Source: Struthidea cinerea (lineage: Eukaryota > Chordata > Aves > Passeriformes > Corcoracidae). Taken from it: DNA of 64,000 nucleotides. Both the position numbers and the translations under genes were made by a program. This document shows positions 40,001 through 50,399 of this stretch, piece after piece (position 1 is the first letter of the stretch; the number at the start of each line of letters is the position of its first letter). The stretch lies in NCBI GenBank assembly GCA_013397865.1, contig VZTI01001822.1, forward strand, positions 1 through 64,000, in the 5' to 3' direction. The notes beneath the pieces are model-generated. The model worked only from the letters and a program-made list of their open reading frames with translations. It was not told where the DNA came from and searched no databases.

Positions 40001-42300
40001 GTGCCCTGCCACTGTCACCGCTCTCCCTCTGCTCTGCCCTCGCTCAGTTCTACAGCGCCTCAGGGATGCCCACCAAGCACCTCTCCGACAGCGTCTGTGC
40101 CGTCTGTGGCCAGCAGATCTTCGTGGATGTCAATGAGGAGGGGATCATTGAGAACACCTACCGCCTCTCCTGCAACCATGTGTATCCTTCTCTACAGGTG
40201 CCACCTCCCTGCCTCACTGGCCCCATGCTGGGATGGGCAGCAGGGAGCTCCTGTCCCATGGCTTCTCCCAGACTGGGTGGAGAAATGCCTCTTCTGGGAC
40301 TTGGGGCCATCTGGCTGAATTTGCATGTGATCTGTGCCTGTGTCATCACTGACTTGGCGTGGGAAGAAGTGTCCCTGAAATTACTGTTGCCACTCACGTG
40401 TGGTTGTTTCCTCTTCCTTCTCCTCCTCAGCTACCTCTGCTCAGCCATGGAGCTGCACCTCAGTTTCTTCCTGCTTTTGATAAATCTGCTGTGACCCATC
40501 TGCCTGGGGGAAATGATGGTGTGAGGTTGAGACATGAGGCATCCCTGTTCCATGCTACACTGGCCCCTCATCAGAGACCCATTGCAGTGGGTCCTGAGTG
40601 TCCATAAGTAAGAATTGTGGGGAAACACTGCTGGCCCCTCTCTGAAAGCAGCCCCCTGGTCCAGCACTGCTGGTCGCTGCCTGCTCTGGCCACAGCCCAG
40701 CAGATTCCTCCTTCTCCAGAACTCCCCCAGGGTTTCCAGCACGCTGGAGTCACTCAGCCCTTCCTGTCAGCTAATTGATGTGAAGTGGGTTTTGAAAGTG
40801 GAAGTCCTTGGTTGGTGCTCAGTCCCAGCTGGGGCAGCGGGTCAGGGTTTTTTCCCTGTGATGATTCAGTGTGAAGTTGGGATGTCCTCTGGCACTCTGT
40901 GCATTACTGCCTGCAAGGTGGTTTCCAAACTGGGCCTGAGCAAAGGTCATGCTGTTTTTAGGCAAAACTCAGGGCCTAAATTTAACTCTTGGGAACTGTT
41001 GGTGAGATTTATGGCTGACCCTGTGCAAGGGCCCAGGACTGCAGCAGCTTGGGGTGGTGTGGCTGCCAGAGGAGCTGGTCAGTGCTCCTTGGTGGTCCTC
41101 AAGGGTGAGGGCTGGCTGGGCACTCCAGGATTGATGGCTCCAGGGCTGACAAGGGAGTGACTCCTGTTGCTGCTCCCTGGCATTCTTCCATGGTTGAGCA
41201 GCAGAGACATCCTGGGGAAAGTTTATTTGCTGAGCAACTCCCCTGTACTTGGCAGAGTCAGCTGCAGCCACCTCATGTTTTCCTGTAACTTCTCCAGGCT
41301 GTTCTCCAGTTGTGCAAATCCTTGTGACAGAGCACAGCAAGCACCTGTAAGTCACACCCTTACTTACAGAGAAGTTCCGTAAATGTTAATCCCCAAGAAG
41401 CCTTTGAAGAAGGCTTCCAAAATGCTTGCAGTTCACAGGTCTCTCCCAAGCTGTCCAAACCTTCCCAGTGCTTGGGCACCATCACTGAAGAGTTTCAATC
41501 TCTCTGGTGCCAATGCACTGGTCAGGGCCTTCATGCTGCCACCCTGGCCCCATCCTGCTGCCCCAGAGCTCCTTCCGCTGTCCCTGGAAGCTGCTGCACC
41601 TTCTAGGAAAGGGTTGTGGTTGTTCGGTACACCATCCTCGAGTGGTGGGATGTTTGCATGGCTCTGGGGGGACTTCCTCGGGCTTGGTGGTTTCCTCCAC
41701 GCTGAGCCGTGTATTCCCCTCTTCTTCCAGTTCCCCTTAACGTGCCACTCCCCAGGTTTCACGAGTTCTGCATCCGGGGCTGGTGCATTGTCGGGAAGAA
41801 GCAGACGTGTCCGTACTGCAAAGAGAAGGTGGATCTCAAGAGGATGTTCAGTAATCCGTATCCTTTCTCCTGCTGGGAGCCAGCCCTTTGGGAAGGGAAG
41901 CAGTGGGTAGAGCACACAAGGAGTGAGGGGCTTGCCTGGCACCCTGGGTAGGTCGCTGCAGCATGTGGCTGTGGCAGAGACCCTGCAAAACCCAAAGCAA
42001 GCCTGGCCACAGCCGTCCCTCCATGAGAACCCATGTCTGTCCTTCCCTGGGTGCTTGTCCATCCCTCCCTGGGCTCCTGTGTTCTCTGTCCCTGCTTTGC
42101 AGCACCTTTGGGTGGCTTCTGGGTGGGCCATGCTCCTCTCACTCATTTCCCCATGGCTCTTTAACTCCTTCCTGCCCAGCTGGGAGAGGCCGCACGTCAT
42201 GTATGGGCAGCTGCTGGACTGGCTGCGCTACTTGGTGGCCTGGCAGCCAGTGATCATCGGACTGGTCCAGGGAATCAACTACATCCTGGGGCTGGAGTAA
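28031..42300 (+). CDS. RNF121: RING finger protein 121, membrane E3 ubiquitin ligase (first exon cut by gap)
   Basis: RNF121 is a multi-pass ER/Golgi RING-H2 ubiquitin ligase acting in membrane-protein quality control. Exons: 28031 into the gap, 32860-32897, 35166-35307, 36740-36894, 37343-37450, 37890-38010, 40048-40181, 41756-41857, 42180-42300. The seen part gives 306 residues plus MAAVLEVEVGGPVERE from exon 1, close to the roughly 327-residue family length. Conserved blocks: MHAEMVLILIATLVVAQLLL, FLVIWVLFSAVTAFV, ISYATGIVGYMAVMFTLFG, DFGISLLFYGLYYGVLERDF. The RING runs from CAVCGQQIF through LSCNHV, FHEFCIRGWC and TCPYCKEKV. It ends with a hydrophobic YILGLE tail. Introns after exons 7 and 8 look U12-type. 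Four codons or so at the exon 1 end are hidden. Confidence 0.96.
28080..28244. other. assembly gap (165 N) in RNF121 exon 1
   Basis: The run of N begins 49 bases after the RNF121 ATG and removes the end of coding exon 1 and its donor. GC-rich sequence on both sides suggests a sequencing dropout. The real length is unknown. Confidence 0.97.
32030..32210 (+). repeat. CR1 LINE 3' end (RNF121 intron 1)
   Basis: A short plus-strand CR1 tail: 'cccagagaagctgtgaactc', 'gttggatggtgcttggagca', ending 'ccgttctgtggttctata'. The rest of the 4.6-kb intron (28245-32859) shows no feature I can name. Confidence 0.88.
33085..33590 (-). repeat. CR1 LINE fragment (RNF121 intron 2)
   Basis: It begins 'agtatcacagaatagtttag' followed by the reversed 3' CR1 region. 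It stands back to back with an oppositely oriented CR1 starting about 50 bases later, so the pair could form a long hairpin in the nascent RNA. Confidence 0.9.
33640..34372 (+). repeat. CR1 LINE fragment (RNF121 intron 2)
   Basis: A plus-strand CR1 of about 730 bp runs from 'tgagactggaccctcagtat' to the tail 'ccttccaacctgattttgtg'. It is inverted relative to the adjacent copy at 33085-33590 and followed by another tail fragment at 34785. Confidence 0.9.
34785..34885 (+). repeat. CR1 LINE 3' tail (RNF121 intron 2)
   Basis: Short CR1 end: 'gaccccgctggtggtccctt', then 'ctaaccttgcccattctggg'. It is strongly 5'-truncated. Confidence 0.75.
36155..36600 (-). repeat. CR1 LINE fragment (RNF121 intron 3)
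   Basis: It begins near 'ggttggaaaagccctctggc' with the 'gttgagtccaactgttcc' block, same subfamily as the copies at 9812 and 33085. It ends about 140 bases before RNF121 exon 4. Confidence 0.88.
38200..38430 (+). repeat. CR1 LINE 3' end (RNF121 intron 6)
   Basis: A plus-strand CR1 tail ends 'cccttccaacccaagccatt' and 'ctctgattctatgg'. It is 5'-truncated. Confidence 0.88.
38704..38737. repeat. short perfect hairpin
   Basis: 'acatgaccta' (38704-38713) is followed after 14 bases by its exact reverse complement 'taggtcatgt' (38728-38737), in RNF121 intron 6. Its function is unknown; it may be a relic of an inverted duplication. Confidence 0.5.
38975..39480 (+). repeat. CR1 LINE fragment (RNF121 intron 6)
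   Basis: Plus-strand CR1 body: 'gtgaaatttaacaggggcaa', 'tgccagattctccacctggg', 'ggccaactgtgtcctggggt', to about 39480. It includes an incidental AATAAA. The remaining intron sequence up to exon 7 (40048) is unremarkable. Confidence 0.85.
40182..41755 (+). other. RNF121: U12-type intron 7 of RNF121
   Basis: The donor reads GTATCCTTC (40182-40190), eight of nine to the U12 consensus. A CCCTTAAC branch-site match lies at 41734-41741, about 15 bases before the acceptor AG (41754-41755). Only this donor restores the conserved CNHVFHEFC reading across the junction. It splits the RING finger. Confidence 0.85.
41858..42179 (+). other. RNF121: U12-type intron 8 of RNF121
   Basis: The donor GTATCCTTT (41858-41866) is a full match to the U12 5' splice consensus. 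TCTTTAACTCC lies at 42157-42167, placing the branch adenosine about 15 bases before the acceptor AG at 42178-42179. The junction restores SNPWERPHV as in the family. Confidence 0.88.
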
Positions 42301-43075
42301 GGGCAGGCGGTGGGGAGCCGCGGAACCACGAGAGGACATTGCCACCAGGGATGCTGGCTTTGCTCCGTCACCTCTCAGGACCTTGGTCACCCCCGAGGAC
42401 AGCAACATCGGGGCCCCTCCTGCCGGGGCTAGGGGAGGATTTTTTTAAAAAGCAATTATTTTAATGAGCATATTTAAAACTTTCTATTGCAGCCAAAAAG
42501 AGATGCTTGTCCCCTTTCCCTGCCCCTCTCCGGCCCTTTGCAGTGCCCTGCTGGGCTGAGCTTTGGGCTGAGGGCTGTTCTCCAGCTCCTTCCTGCCACT
42601 CTGCCAGGGGAGGCCGTGGGGAGAAGGGCTGAGGCTTTGCCGGCTCCAATGCCGGTAGCCCGGAGCAGCCTTGCTGGCAGCGAGGATGGGATATGGGGGC
42701 TGCGGGGGAGAGGCTGGAGCCCAGCGCCCTGAAAGAGATCGGGATGGAAGGTCACCTGGCTACCCCTGGCTACCAGGTCTGCTCTGGGCGCCATGGGTGT
42801 GCCAGAAGGAAGCAAGCTGCTCTCCGGCATGCTGATGATGGGCTCTGCCTCGGGGAACCCTTTTATATGCTCCCAAATTTTCTGTGTTCCTCCCTGGAGG
42901 CCAGTGGTGTCCCCTGACTGCTCAGGGGGGTCAGCCAAGACACAGAATGGGGCCAGTGCTGTTCCTCTCTGTGCCCTGTTGGGTGATGGTAACGGTACAT
43001 CAAGAGCAGCCAAGAGTGGGTGCCCCTGCCCCAGGGCGCGGGTTTGCCCTCACTGGGTATTGCTCTTGGCACTGG

Positions 43076-43081
43076 AATAAA
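43076..43081 (+). terminator. RNF121: RNF121 polyadenylation signal
   Basis: AATAAA lies 776 bases after the RNF121 stop codon, with G/T-rich sequence beyond. The 3' UTR is therefore about 42301-43100. A further 'aataag' variant near 43474 could be a minor site. Confidence 0.7.
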
Positions 43082-43104
43082 AGGGATGGAGTGAAGGTTG
43101 GGCT

Positions 43105-44650
43105 GGTGCTGGTGTTTCCCTGCCCCAGCATTACTCCATGACATCCTCCTGGCCATGCTGGTAGGAGCCATGCCACAGTCCTGCTGGTGCGCGTGGCCTT
43201 GGGCTCTTTTTTTGGCAGTGGGTGGGGGTAAATTCCCCAGTCCCAGGGCCAGTGGTGGTACTTTGGCATGTGGAGACTTGAGTCATATTCCCTGAGGGCA
43301 CTGGGGTCTGGTGGAGGGCTACAAGGCAGCTCCTGGCTCAGGGGATTTGGGAAGTGGCCACAGTGGTGGCATGGCTGTGGGTGCTGTGTTCCCCCTGGGG
43401 AACCCCAGCACCCTGTTGCATCCTCTGAGTTTTCTTTTGGGTGAAACCACATTGCAGTGTTGTGCCAAACACCGAAATAAGATCCCTGGAAACGGAGATG
43501 CGGCCCTGGGTTTTTCTTGATCGTCTTCCCTGCTGTGGGGCAAGGCCATGGTTCCTCCTTTCATCTCTCTGGGGGAAGGATATTGCGTGGACAATGACCA
43601 AGCACCCATCTGCATTCCCTGCCCACCTCTTTCACCCTGTAGCATCCAGAGCTCAGCTGGTTGGTATTGGTGGGAGCAGGGAGGTGGCAGAGGTGCTGGC
43701 TGCTGCCTCTGGCTCATCACTGCCCATTGGACACCCATGGTTGCTGTGGGGAGGATGCAGCCACTGGCCTCATCCCAGCAGGAGGCTGGGAATGTATCAC
43801 ACTTGCCAGGTCTCCAAAATCACACTGCTGTTCCTGCCACCTTCCTGCTCTGCTGGGAACAGGGATAACAAAACTCACTGGGAGTTTAGGGACTTTTCCA
43901 GGCCTTGCTGGGGCCTGTGACTCAGGTGGCTGCTTCTGCCCAATTGCTGTGCCTGCACTGGCTCCCGGCCTTGGTGCTGCTGGGGAGTGGGGTGCAGGGG
44001 CTGGCCCCTGGTTTTGTTGCCAGTGGGTTGTCGAAACGACTGTCTGCTGTCAAGGGGCTGGCTCTGGGGGTGGGGCAATGCTGTGGGACACAGGAGAGGG
44101 CTTGCTGCAGCCAGTTAAGTACCCTGCTCAGGCTTCCCGCCGCCAAGAACTAAAGCCCTGGGGGTTTCTATCCGCTAAGCCGTTGTCCTGCACCAGCTAG
44201 AACACCCAGGGTCAGCACCCAGGCTCCCCCAGCCATTGTTGTATTCAGTCTCCCGGGGGCTTCGCCCACCTTCTTTCTGTGCATACCCTGCCTTGCCCCT
44301 GATCCCAAAGCACTGGGGAGCAAACCAGCATGTTCAGAATCCTGTGACACTCAGCTGGTGCCCTATGTGCTGGACATTGGGGGTCCCAGCTGGGCCCCGC
44401 TCCTGCATGGATGCTCCCCCAGGGGCAGGGAGAGATGTGGGGCGGGGAAGGTTATGGGACGCCGGTCATGGGAGTGCCTAAGGGATGTGTACCCCCAGCT
44501 GCAGGGGACAGAGAGCACATGGCCATGGAGTGCTGGGGACACTAGGCACGTTCTGGGGGCTTGGGGACATGGCGGCACAGGACCCATCGACACACATCAG
44601 CGTCCAGGTGCGGGTCCCCGTGGGGTGGCGTCGCGCCACGTCCCGGGGCC
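43105..44650. other. intergenic, RNF121 to IL18BP
   Basis: G-rich single-copy-looking sequence with no recognised gene, repeat or RNA. Only the last part, with the AP-1-like and TATA-like motifs, is interpretable. Confidence 0.5.
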
Positions 44651-44659
44651 GAGGGCGGC

Positions 44660-44735
44660 TCCCGGTGAGTCACGGCGCTGCCTCTCGCCCCTCCCCGGGC
44701 CGCCTCATAAAGCGCCGCGGGCCCGAGCGCCGCCG
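44660..44735 (+). promoter_or_regulatory. IL18BP: IL18BP proximal promoter (AP-1 site and TATA-like box)
   Basis: TGAGTCA, a full AP-1 consensus, lies at 44666-44672. A CATAAAG TATA-like box at 44706-44712 predicts initiation near 44735. Human IL18BP is interferon-gamma inducible, but no clear ISRE or GAS element is seen in this short stretch. Motif evidence only. Confidence 0.5.
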
Positions 44736-44832
44736 TCCCGTGTCTGAGCCGCGGTCTCTCCGTGTGGACTGGAGCGGTGGGCGGACAGCCTTGAGGAGCA
44801 CCAGCCGCGACTTGAGGGACCCGGGGAGGAGG

Positions 44833-46054
44833 ATGCCGGGGGATACGGGAGCATCCCAGACTCGGGGGGTGCTGGGTGGATGCGAGGGTACGGGATCCTC
44901 CACTTGGGGAGTACTGGGGGGAGGATGCTGGGGGGACCACGGCCAGCTGGGAGGATGCTGAGAGGACGGGACCATCCCAGGCTCAGGGAATGCTGGGCGA
45001 ACCACCCCAAGCTCATGGGGAGCATCCCTGTGTGCCCAGCACTGAGCTCCATTTTTGCCCGCAGGGCCCGTGGGACCCCCCGCCTGGATCCTCCTGCTCT
45101 GCTGGGGCCTGGCCGCTCACTGCGCAGGTAAGTGGGGGTTACTGGGGGGCCGGGGGGCCTAAGGTCAGCCCCGGGCTCTATGCCCCTCAGGAGGCCTGTG
45201 CAGGGGTCTGGGGACAAGCAGTGCCCCTGTCCCTTTATGGGACCCTGCCCCCTCACCCACTACAAAAATGTGGGGTCTCGGGGTCACTCTTCACCTCCCG
45301 CCCCACCCCACTCTGCTCCCCCAGGTGCCATGGCCTTGCCGCCGCCCAGCATCACCAGCCTGCGGATGCCGGCAGAGCCCCCCCGCCCAGGTGAGAGACC
45401 CTCGCGGCCATGGCAGGGCCTAAGAGTGGGGAGGCTGCGGCGGGGGTCAGCTCCTGTGCCAGCCTCCAGCAGACACAAGGTGAATCCTCCACCCACAGCC
45501 AAGATTTCGGGATGCTGATGAGGCGGGGGGATGTTCCCCTTAGTTGGGGAGGGGGGCTGTGCCTGTCCCTGGGGGGCACTTGGGAGCCTTGCAGCCCCCC
45601 TGACCTTCAGGCCCCCTCCGGCTGCAGGCGAGAGCGTGACCGTGTCGTGCGAGGCGTTGAGTGCGCTGCCGGAGCTGACGCTGCTCTACTGGCTGGAGAA
45701 CGGCTCCTTCGTGGAGAGCCTGCACCCGGACGGGGCTGTGCGTGAGGGGACAGTACAGTGAGTGTGGGGACGGGGGTCCTGAGGGGCAGTGACAGCGGGG
45801 CAGCCCCGGCTGGGGCAGTGTGTGCCAGCCTGGATTAGGCACTGATTGGTCCCCGCTGGGTCTACAGAGAGGAGCTGCAGGGCTCGGGGTTGGCCCTGCA
45901 CCGTGACCTGCACTTCACCTCCTTTGACACTCGGCACCTGCACACCAACTTCACCTGCGTGGTGCTCAGTCCCCTCGGTGTCGACATCAGGGAGGTGCGA
46001 TGGCCATCCCCAGCACTGGCCGCTGTCACTGGCAAGAGTGCGGGGCTGGGCTGA
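44833..46054 (+). CDS. IL18BP: interleukin-18-binding protein, secreted Ig-domain decoy
   Basis: IL18BP is a soluble single-Ig protein that neutralises IL-18. Exons: 44833-44887 (uncertain), 45065-45127, 45325-45390, 45628-45757, 45868-46054, giving about 166 residues. Exon 2 encodes a signal-peptide core (AWILLLCWGLAAHCA). Exon 4 encodes GESVTVSCEALSALPELTL then LYWLENGSFVESL, the family's Ig core. The Tyr-Trp and Gly-Ser-Phe positions used by human IL18BP to contact IL-18 are kept, while a human Phe just upstream is Leu here. Exon 5 gives TNFTCVVLSP, the partner cysteine. There are two N-glycosylation sequons (NGS, NFT). The ATG at 44833 is chosen because its donor at 44888 gives the right phase; another leader exon is possible. 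Neighbour RNF121 upstream supports the assignment, as in mammals. Confidence 0.88.
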
Positions 46055-46249
46055 GGCGGGGGAGCAACTCGTGCTGGGTGAGCGCCCTGCAGTGCGGCTC
46101 CTTGCTCTGTTACCTGCTTTGGGGACTGCATGGCCCCACATGTGCTGGCCCCACTGTGAGTGGGGCTCCTGGTGCCCCAAGCTGAGTCAGGAGCACTGCC
46201 TTGGCTGGCACCAGCCCTGCCCGTAGCTGGCTCTGGGACCCCAGAGTTT

Positions 46250-46255
46250 ATTAAA
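46250..46255 (+). terminator. IL18BP: IL18BP polyadenylation signal
   Basis: ATTAAA lies 196 bases after the IL18BP stop codon, a common variant signal. This gives a compact transcript end near 46275. Confidence 0.65.
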
Positions 46256-46279
46256 GTACATCGAGGCTGCCCAGTGTTA

Positions 46280-47505
46280 ACTGCATCCTGGGGACGGTGC
46301 TGCCCATGGGTGTAGAGGGCACCTGTGGGATGAGGAGGGAGGAAGAGGAGGTAGCCCTGGTGCCCGTGAAGGGCAGAATCCATTCCTGACCCGCTTCCTG
46401 CCTGGTGAAGGGCTGGAGAACCACAGTCAGTCCCAGTTCTGCCCAGGGAATACCTGGCAGCATGGCTGTGCCCTGCCCTGGAGGAGAGGGTGGGTGGAGA
46501 AGGCCTGGGCTGCAGGCACCCCGGGAGATGGGCCCATCAAATCCCTCTCTGTACCTGGGTGGACTGGGGCTGTTCCCCAGCATGGCATTGCTGAGTCCCA
46601 TCTGCTGCTCCATGGGGCAGCCCCCCTAACAATCGTGTGTTGGCAGGGCCCCTGCTCTTGGGTGCCAGCCTCCTTCTTGCTCCCTCAGGTGCTTGTGGGG
46701 GCTGCAACCCCCCTGGGCTGTGGGACAGGCTGGGGAACAGATCCCGAACCCCTTGAGCAACCCCTGGGCTATGGGCATCATACTTCAGGATGCTCAGAAT
46801 GTGAGGGATAAGGATGGGGGGATGGAGAAGCCTCCAGATGCGGCCCCCATGAGCTGCCCTCAGCCCAGGGAGCCACAGGAGCCCCCTGGGGACACCCCAG
46901 TCTCACAGTGACTCTTAGGAGCCAGGGGAAGGCAAGCAGCAGCGCAGCCACCTGGGCAGGGACCTGCCCAAGGCAGCCCTGCTACACCCCCTAGCCCGGT
47001 TAATGCCAGTCTCCATCCCTGGGAGAGCCTCTCACAGACCCCACACTCAGCTGCATCCCGACACCCCAGCTGCCACTCAGCAAAGGCCTCTGCCAGGCTC
47101 AGCCAATATCCTGGGGGCAGTGGCACTATGGCCAGGCTGCGCTGGGCGCAGATACCTGCCGTGCAGGACTGTGTGTCCCCCATCCTGTCCTGATGTCCCT
47201 GTGATGCTGGTGGCTCCATGCCCGACCCTTTTCCTTGCTGCAGTGTGATGGTAGCAGCACGCTCCTCACTGCACAGCACGGCCATACCGTGCCTTCTCAT
47301 GTTGCGCCATGCCACGCTGTGTCACATTTTGCTGCCCACGGTCCCTACTGCAAACCCCAGGTCAGAGCAGCTCAGACATGCTCAAGGCCATGTGCCCATG
47401 GCACGCCCCCACCATTGCCCACCCCACGACCAAGATTGAGACCTCCCTGTCCTGGCAGAGCTGGTGGGACAGGACCATTCCCTGCCCCATGTCCCCGTGG
47501 CCCGG
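46280..47505. other. intergenic, IL18BP to ART remnant
   Basis: GC-rich sequence with several open frames but no recognised protein, repeat or RNA. Confidence 0.4.
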
Positions 47506-47509
47506 CGGT

Positions 47510-47918
47510 GGGAGAGACTGTCCTGCGGGGACATCACTTCTCACAAACTCACAGTTGTAGGTGCTGAGCACAGTCGGAAACAGAGCTGGAAGAGGGCGAT
47601 GTCAGCCACCTCAAACATCTGGAAGAGTGGGTCGAGGACCTCCTTGTCCTCATGGAAGAAGTCCTTGGTAGGGACACTGTAGCAGGTGTCTGTCATGAAG
47701 ATGGCGTCCCAGTTGAAGGGCAAGGTGTCTGTTTTCCAGAGAGAGGCGGAGGTGGAACAGGTGACATGGATGGGTTGGTGGCACTGGTATGCTCCTGTGG
47801 ACACAGTAGCAGCTAAGAAGGTGGGGGCCATGTCCAGCACCATCTCCTTGATGAGGTGGAGGTCTTGCTGGTGTGGGGGGCTGCCAGCAGCCAGGGTCCT
47901 GGCCAGCAGATGCTCCAT
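47510..47918 (-). pseudogene. ecto-ADP-ribosyltransferase (ART) remnant
   Basis: The minus strand begins MEHLLARTLAAGSPPH and DLHLIKEMVLDMAP, like the signal end and first conserved segment of vertebrate arginine-specific ARTs. It jumps in the same frame to a C-terminal-half-like stretch (TSASLWKT, MTDTCYSVPTKDFFHEDKEV, FQMFEVADI), losing about half the enzyme. The region where ARTs carry the catalytic Glu-x-Glu reads Glu-Asp-Lys-Glu before Val, so the motif is disturbed. A 1-2 base shift near 47590 moves the typical end (STYNCEFVRSD) into another frame. ART1/ART5 lie near TRPC2 and XNDC1 in mammals, which fits. Non-functional as read; the family call is by motif only. Confidence 0.6.
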
Positions 47919-47935
47919 CAGGTAGATGCTCCATC
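47898..47935. repeat. short direct duplication at the ART remnant start
   Basis: 'agatgctccatcagg' occurs twice in a row (about 47909-47937), duplicating the start-codon region of the ART remnant. Confidence 0.6.
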
Positions 47936-47939
47936 AGGG

Positions 47940-48800
47940 CAGAGCCACCCTGAGGGAAGCCCCCAGATGCCACGGTGCTGCGAAGAGGAAAGCAACTGGT
48001 TGCTCCTCAAGTGGCTGCGGAGGTGTGGCAGCAGGAGCAAGGTCAGCTCAGGGAGGGTGGCAGGGCCTGGGAGGGGCTGCTGAGAGACACAGGGCAGGCT
48101 GGGGGAAAGCACCCCAGCTGCATCACAGGCCAGAGCCCCTCCTCAGCACACGTCCCAGCACTGACCCAGACACTGATGCTGGCACCAGCTGAGACCTGCC
48201 CTGCTGTGTCACCCACCAGGAGCAGCCCTACTGGGTCCCAGTCAGCAGCATGTCCTGAGCCTCTGGGTGCATGGGTGCAGGGTGCTCCTGACCCAGCATG
48301 CAGCGCTTGCCCCAGTCCCTGTTGTGCTGCTGAGGACAGTGTAGGCTGTGGCTCAGGTCAGCAGCAATACCACTCCCTGGGGACCCAGGTCTGCACAGCA
48401 GGGCACAGCACACTTGGAGGTTCAGAAATAAAGCAGGGGGACCATGGGACCAATGCTCCTGACACTGGGATGGCAGCCTACAGCTGGGCCCCCATCCTCA
48501 CTTCCAAGCCAAAGTGAACCCCCAAGACTTTATGATTCATGTGGCTCAGCCACCTCTGACTCCTCCTATGCTGGTAGCAGCAACTTGGCCATGCTCACCC
48601 ATCACCCCCACATCCCGGCAGGGTTCATGTCCATCAGGAGCAGAGTCCTCCCCAGATGAGGGGCCCCATCAGCCAGCAGGGAGATGGACAGCAGCCAGAT
48701 ATGAGGGGATATCAGTGGGTGATGAGGGGTCAGGGGGACGAGAGTTGGAGGTGCTGGGGACACCGAGGAGGAGGAGTCCAGGGGCTCACTGGGATGGCAC
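47940..48800. other. intergenic, no recognised content
   Basis: GC-rich sequence between the ART remnant and the LTR at 48803. Open frames are short and show no family likeness. It contains an isolated AATAAA near 48427. Confidence 0.4.
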
Positions 48801-48802
48801 AC

Positions 48803-49392
48803 TGTCCTAGTTTGGACAAATTTGGAGGAGAATACCCTCTGATAGAAGTCAGGTCACAACCCCCCCTCCCCCCCCCAGGTTCGGGAAAAATTTTCCTCAA
48901 AGGAAAGTGAAAGAGATAACAGGCTATTTATTTAACAAACACACAGGTGGGGAATAATAATGCTAAATAATGAGATCCCTCTCTCTGTGGAGAGAAAACC
49001 TGAGAAGATTTCAGAGGTCCTCTGTAGGTGCGGTGTCTCCTCCTCGGAGCTGGTCGGCAAGGGGCCACCCCCCCGGGCCTCCGGGGAAATTCTCCTGATG
49101 TGTTCAGATGTTGTTGAAACAGTCCAGAAGAGAAGAAAAGAGCAAAAAAACCCAAAAATCCTAGGAAAACGAAATTCAACCCTCCGTCTCTCGCTGGGAG
49201 AAAAAAGAGCTGAAAAAAAAACCAAGGGTACCGCAGAAACAGAGGAGCATATCTCAGTGTCCTTGAAACAACTGCTTTGAAAAGTTTGTTTTCTGTCCTT
49301 CTCAGGCTCCGTTTAAAGACACAGAAAAGATTGGTGGGCATAGGGTAGTGATAGGGGATACACATTATAAAGTCACCCCAAGACACACACAA
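48803..49392. mobile_element. probable solo LTR
   Basis: It starts TGTCCTAGTTTGGACAAA, the kind of terminus seen in avian LTRs, and ends near 'caccccaagacacaca'. Inside are A-rich runs and a C-run near 48865. No gag, pol or env remains lie beside it. Boundaries are approximate. Confidence 0.6.
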
Positions 49393-49394
49393 AG

Positions 49395-49905
49395 GATTTG
49401 CTGTAGTGGGGGAAGTGCAAGCAGCACTATTCCTGCCTGAGGGCAGGAATCCAGCTGGGGGGACCCTGGTGAGGAGGAGACACTATCCCCTTGGTGCACC
49501 TTGGATGAGAAGTAAGCTCTGGTGTGAAGAGAGCCTGGCCAGGGCAGCCCTGGAGGCTAAGGAGGAAGGGAAAGTAAAACCACAGGCTCCTGTGCTCGCC
49601 TTACTGTAAATTAGTCTGGTTCTCATTAGTGGTTGCTTCTGCTTACTGTGACCTGGGGATGTGTCCATGTGGAAGGAGGACAACCCAAAGCATCGGTGAC
49701 TGTGGGTATGTGCGTGCTGCAGCAGGAGCACCTCTGAAGGGAATGTGGCCCAAGGATAAGACCACACTGGAGAAGGTACACCTTGAAGTGTCTGTGGCTG
49801 TGCTGGAGGTCATGCTGGAACACCTGAAAGTGTGTGGCCATGCATAAGCCCCCAAAGAGCAGGCACACCCTTAGAGGCACTGCAGCCATGCAGAAGGCCA
49901 AACTA
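49395..49905. other. unassigned sequence
   Basis: No gene is recognised. It lies between an LTR and a CR1 tail and may itself be old repeat. Confidence 0.3.
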
Positions 49906-49909
49906 CAGC

Positions 49910-50075
49910 AGGTACGTGCCCCATCCCTGGAAATGTTCAATATTGGATGGGGCCCAGAGAGCAACATGGTCCGGTGGAAGGTGTCCCTGCTCATGGCAGG
50001 GGGTTGGAACAATATGAGCTTTAAGATCCCTCCCAACCCAAACCATTCTGTGATTCTATGATTTTGTGAACATTT
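49910..50075 (+). repeat. CR1 LINE 3' end
   Basis: A plus-strand CR1 tail: 'ccccatccctggaaatgttc', then 'ttggaacaatatgagcttta', ending 'ccattctgtgattctatg'. Confidence 0.88.
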
Positions 50076-50399
50076 GTGGACATTTTATGGGCATTTTATG
50101 TACATCTCATAGTAGTGGTCCATAGACTAAGGGAATGATATCTGTGCATGATAGCTAAGGGTGGGAAGGGGGTGGTGGGTATTGGATAGCACGGGACCTG
50201 AGCAGGATGTACATGGCGTAGAATAAGGGATGGAGAAGGTACTGTGTTGGGCAGAGGAGGAGTTCCATTTCTTCCCTGGGGCTGTGGTTTGGATTTTTGC
50301 TGGAGGGAGCACTGATAAACCAGGGATGTTTCAGTCAGTGCTGAGCGTCAAGGCCTTTGGTGCTCCTCATGCTGCCCCACCAGCAAGTAGGGTGGGGGT

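Noticed and set aside
44833..46054. Virus-derived IL-18-binding protein
   Set aside because: Poxviruses carry related genes, but this one has introns, a host promoter and its conserved vertebrate neighbour RNF121.
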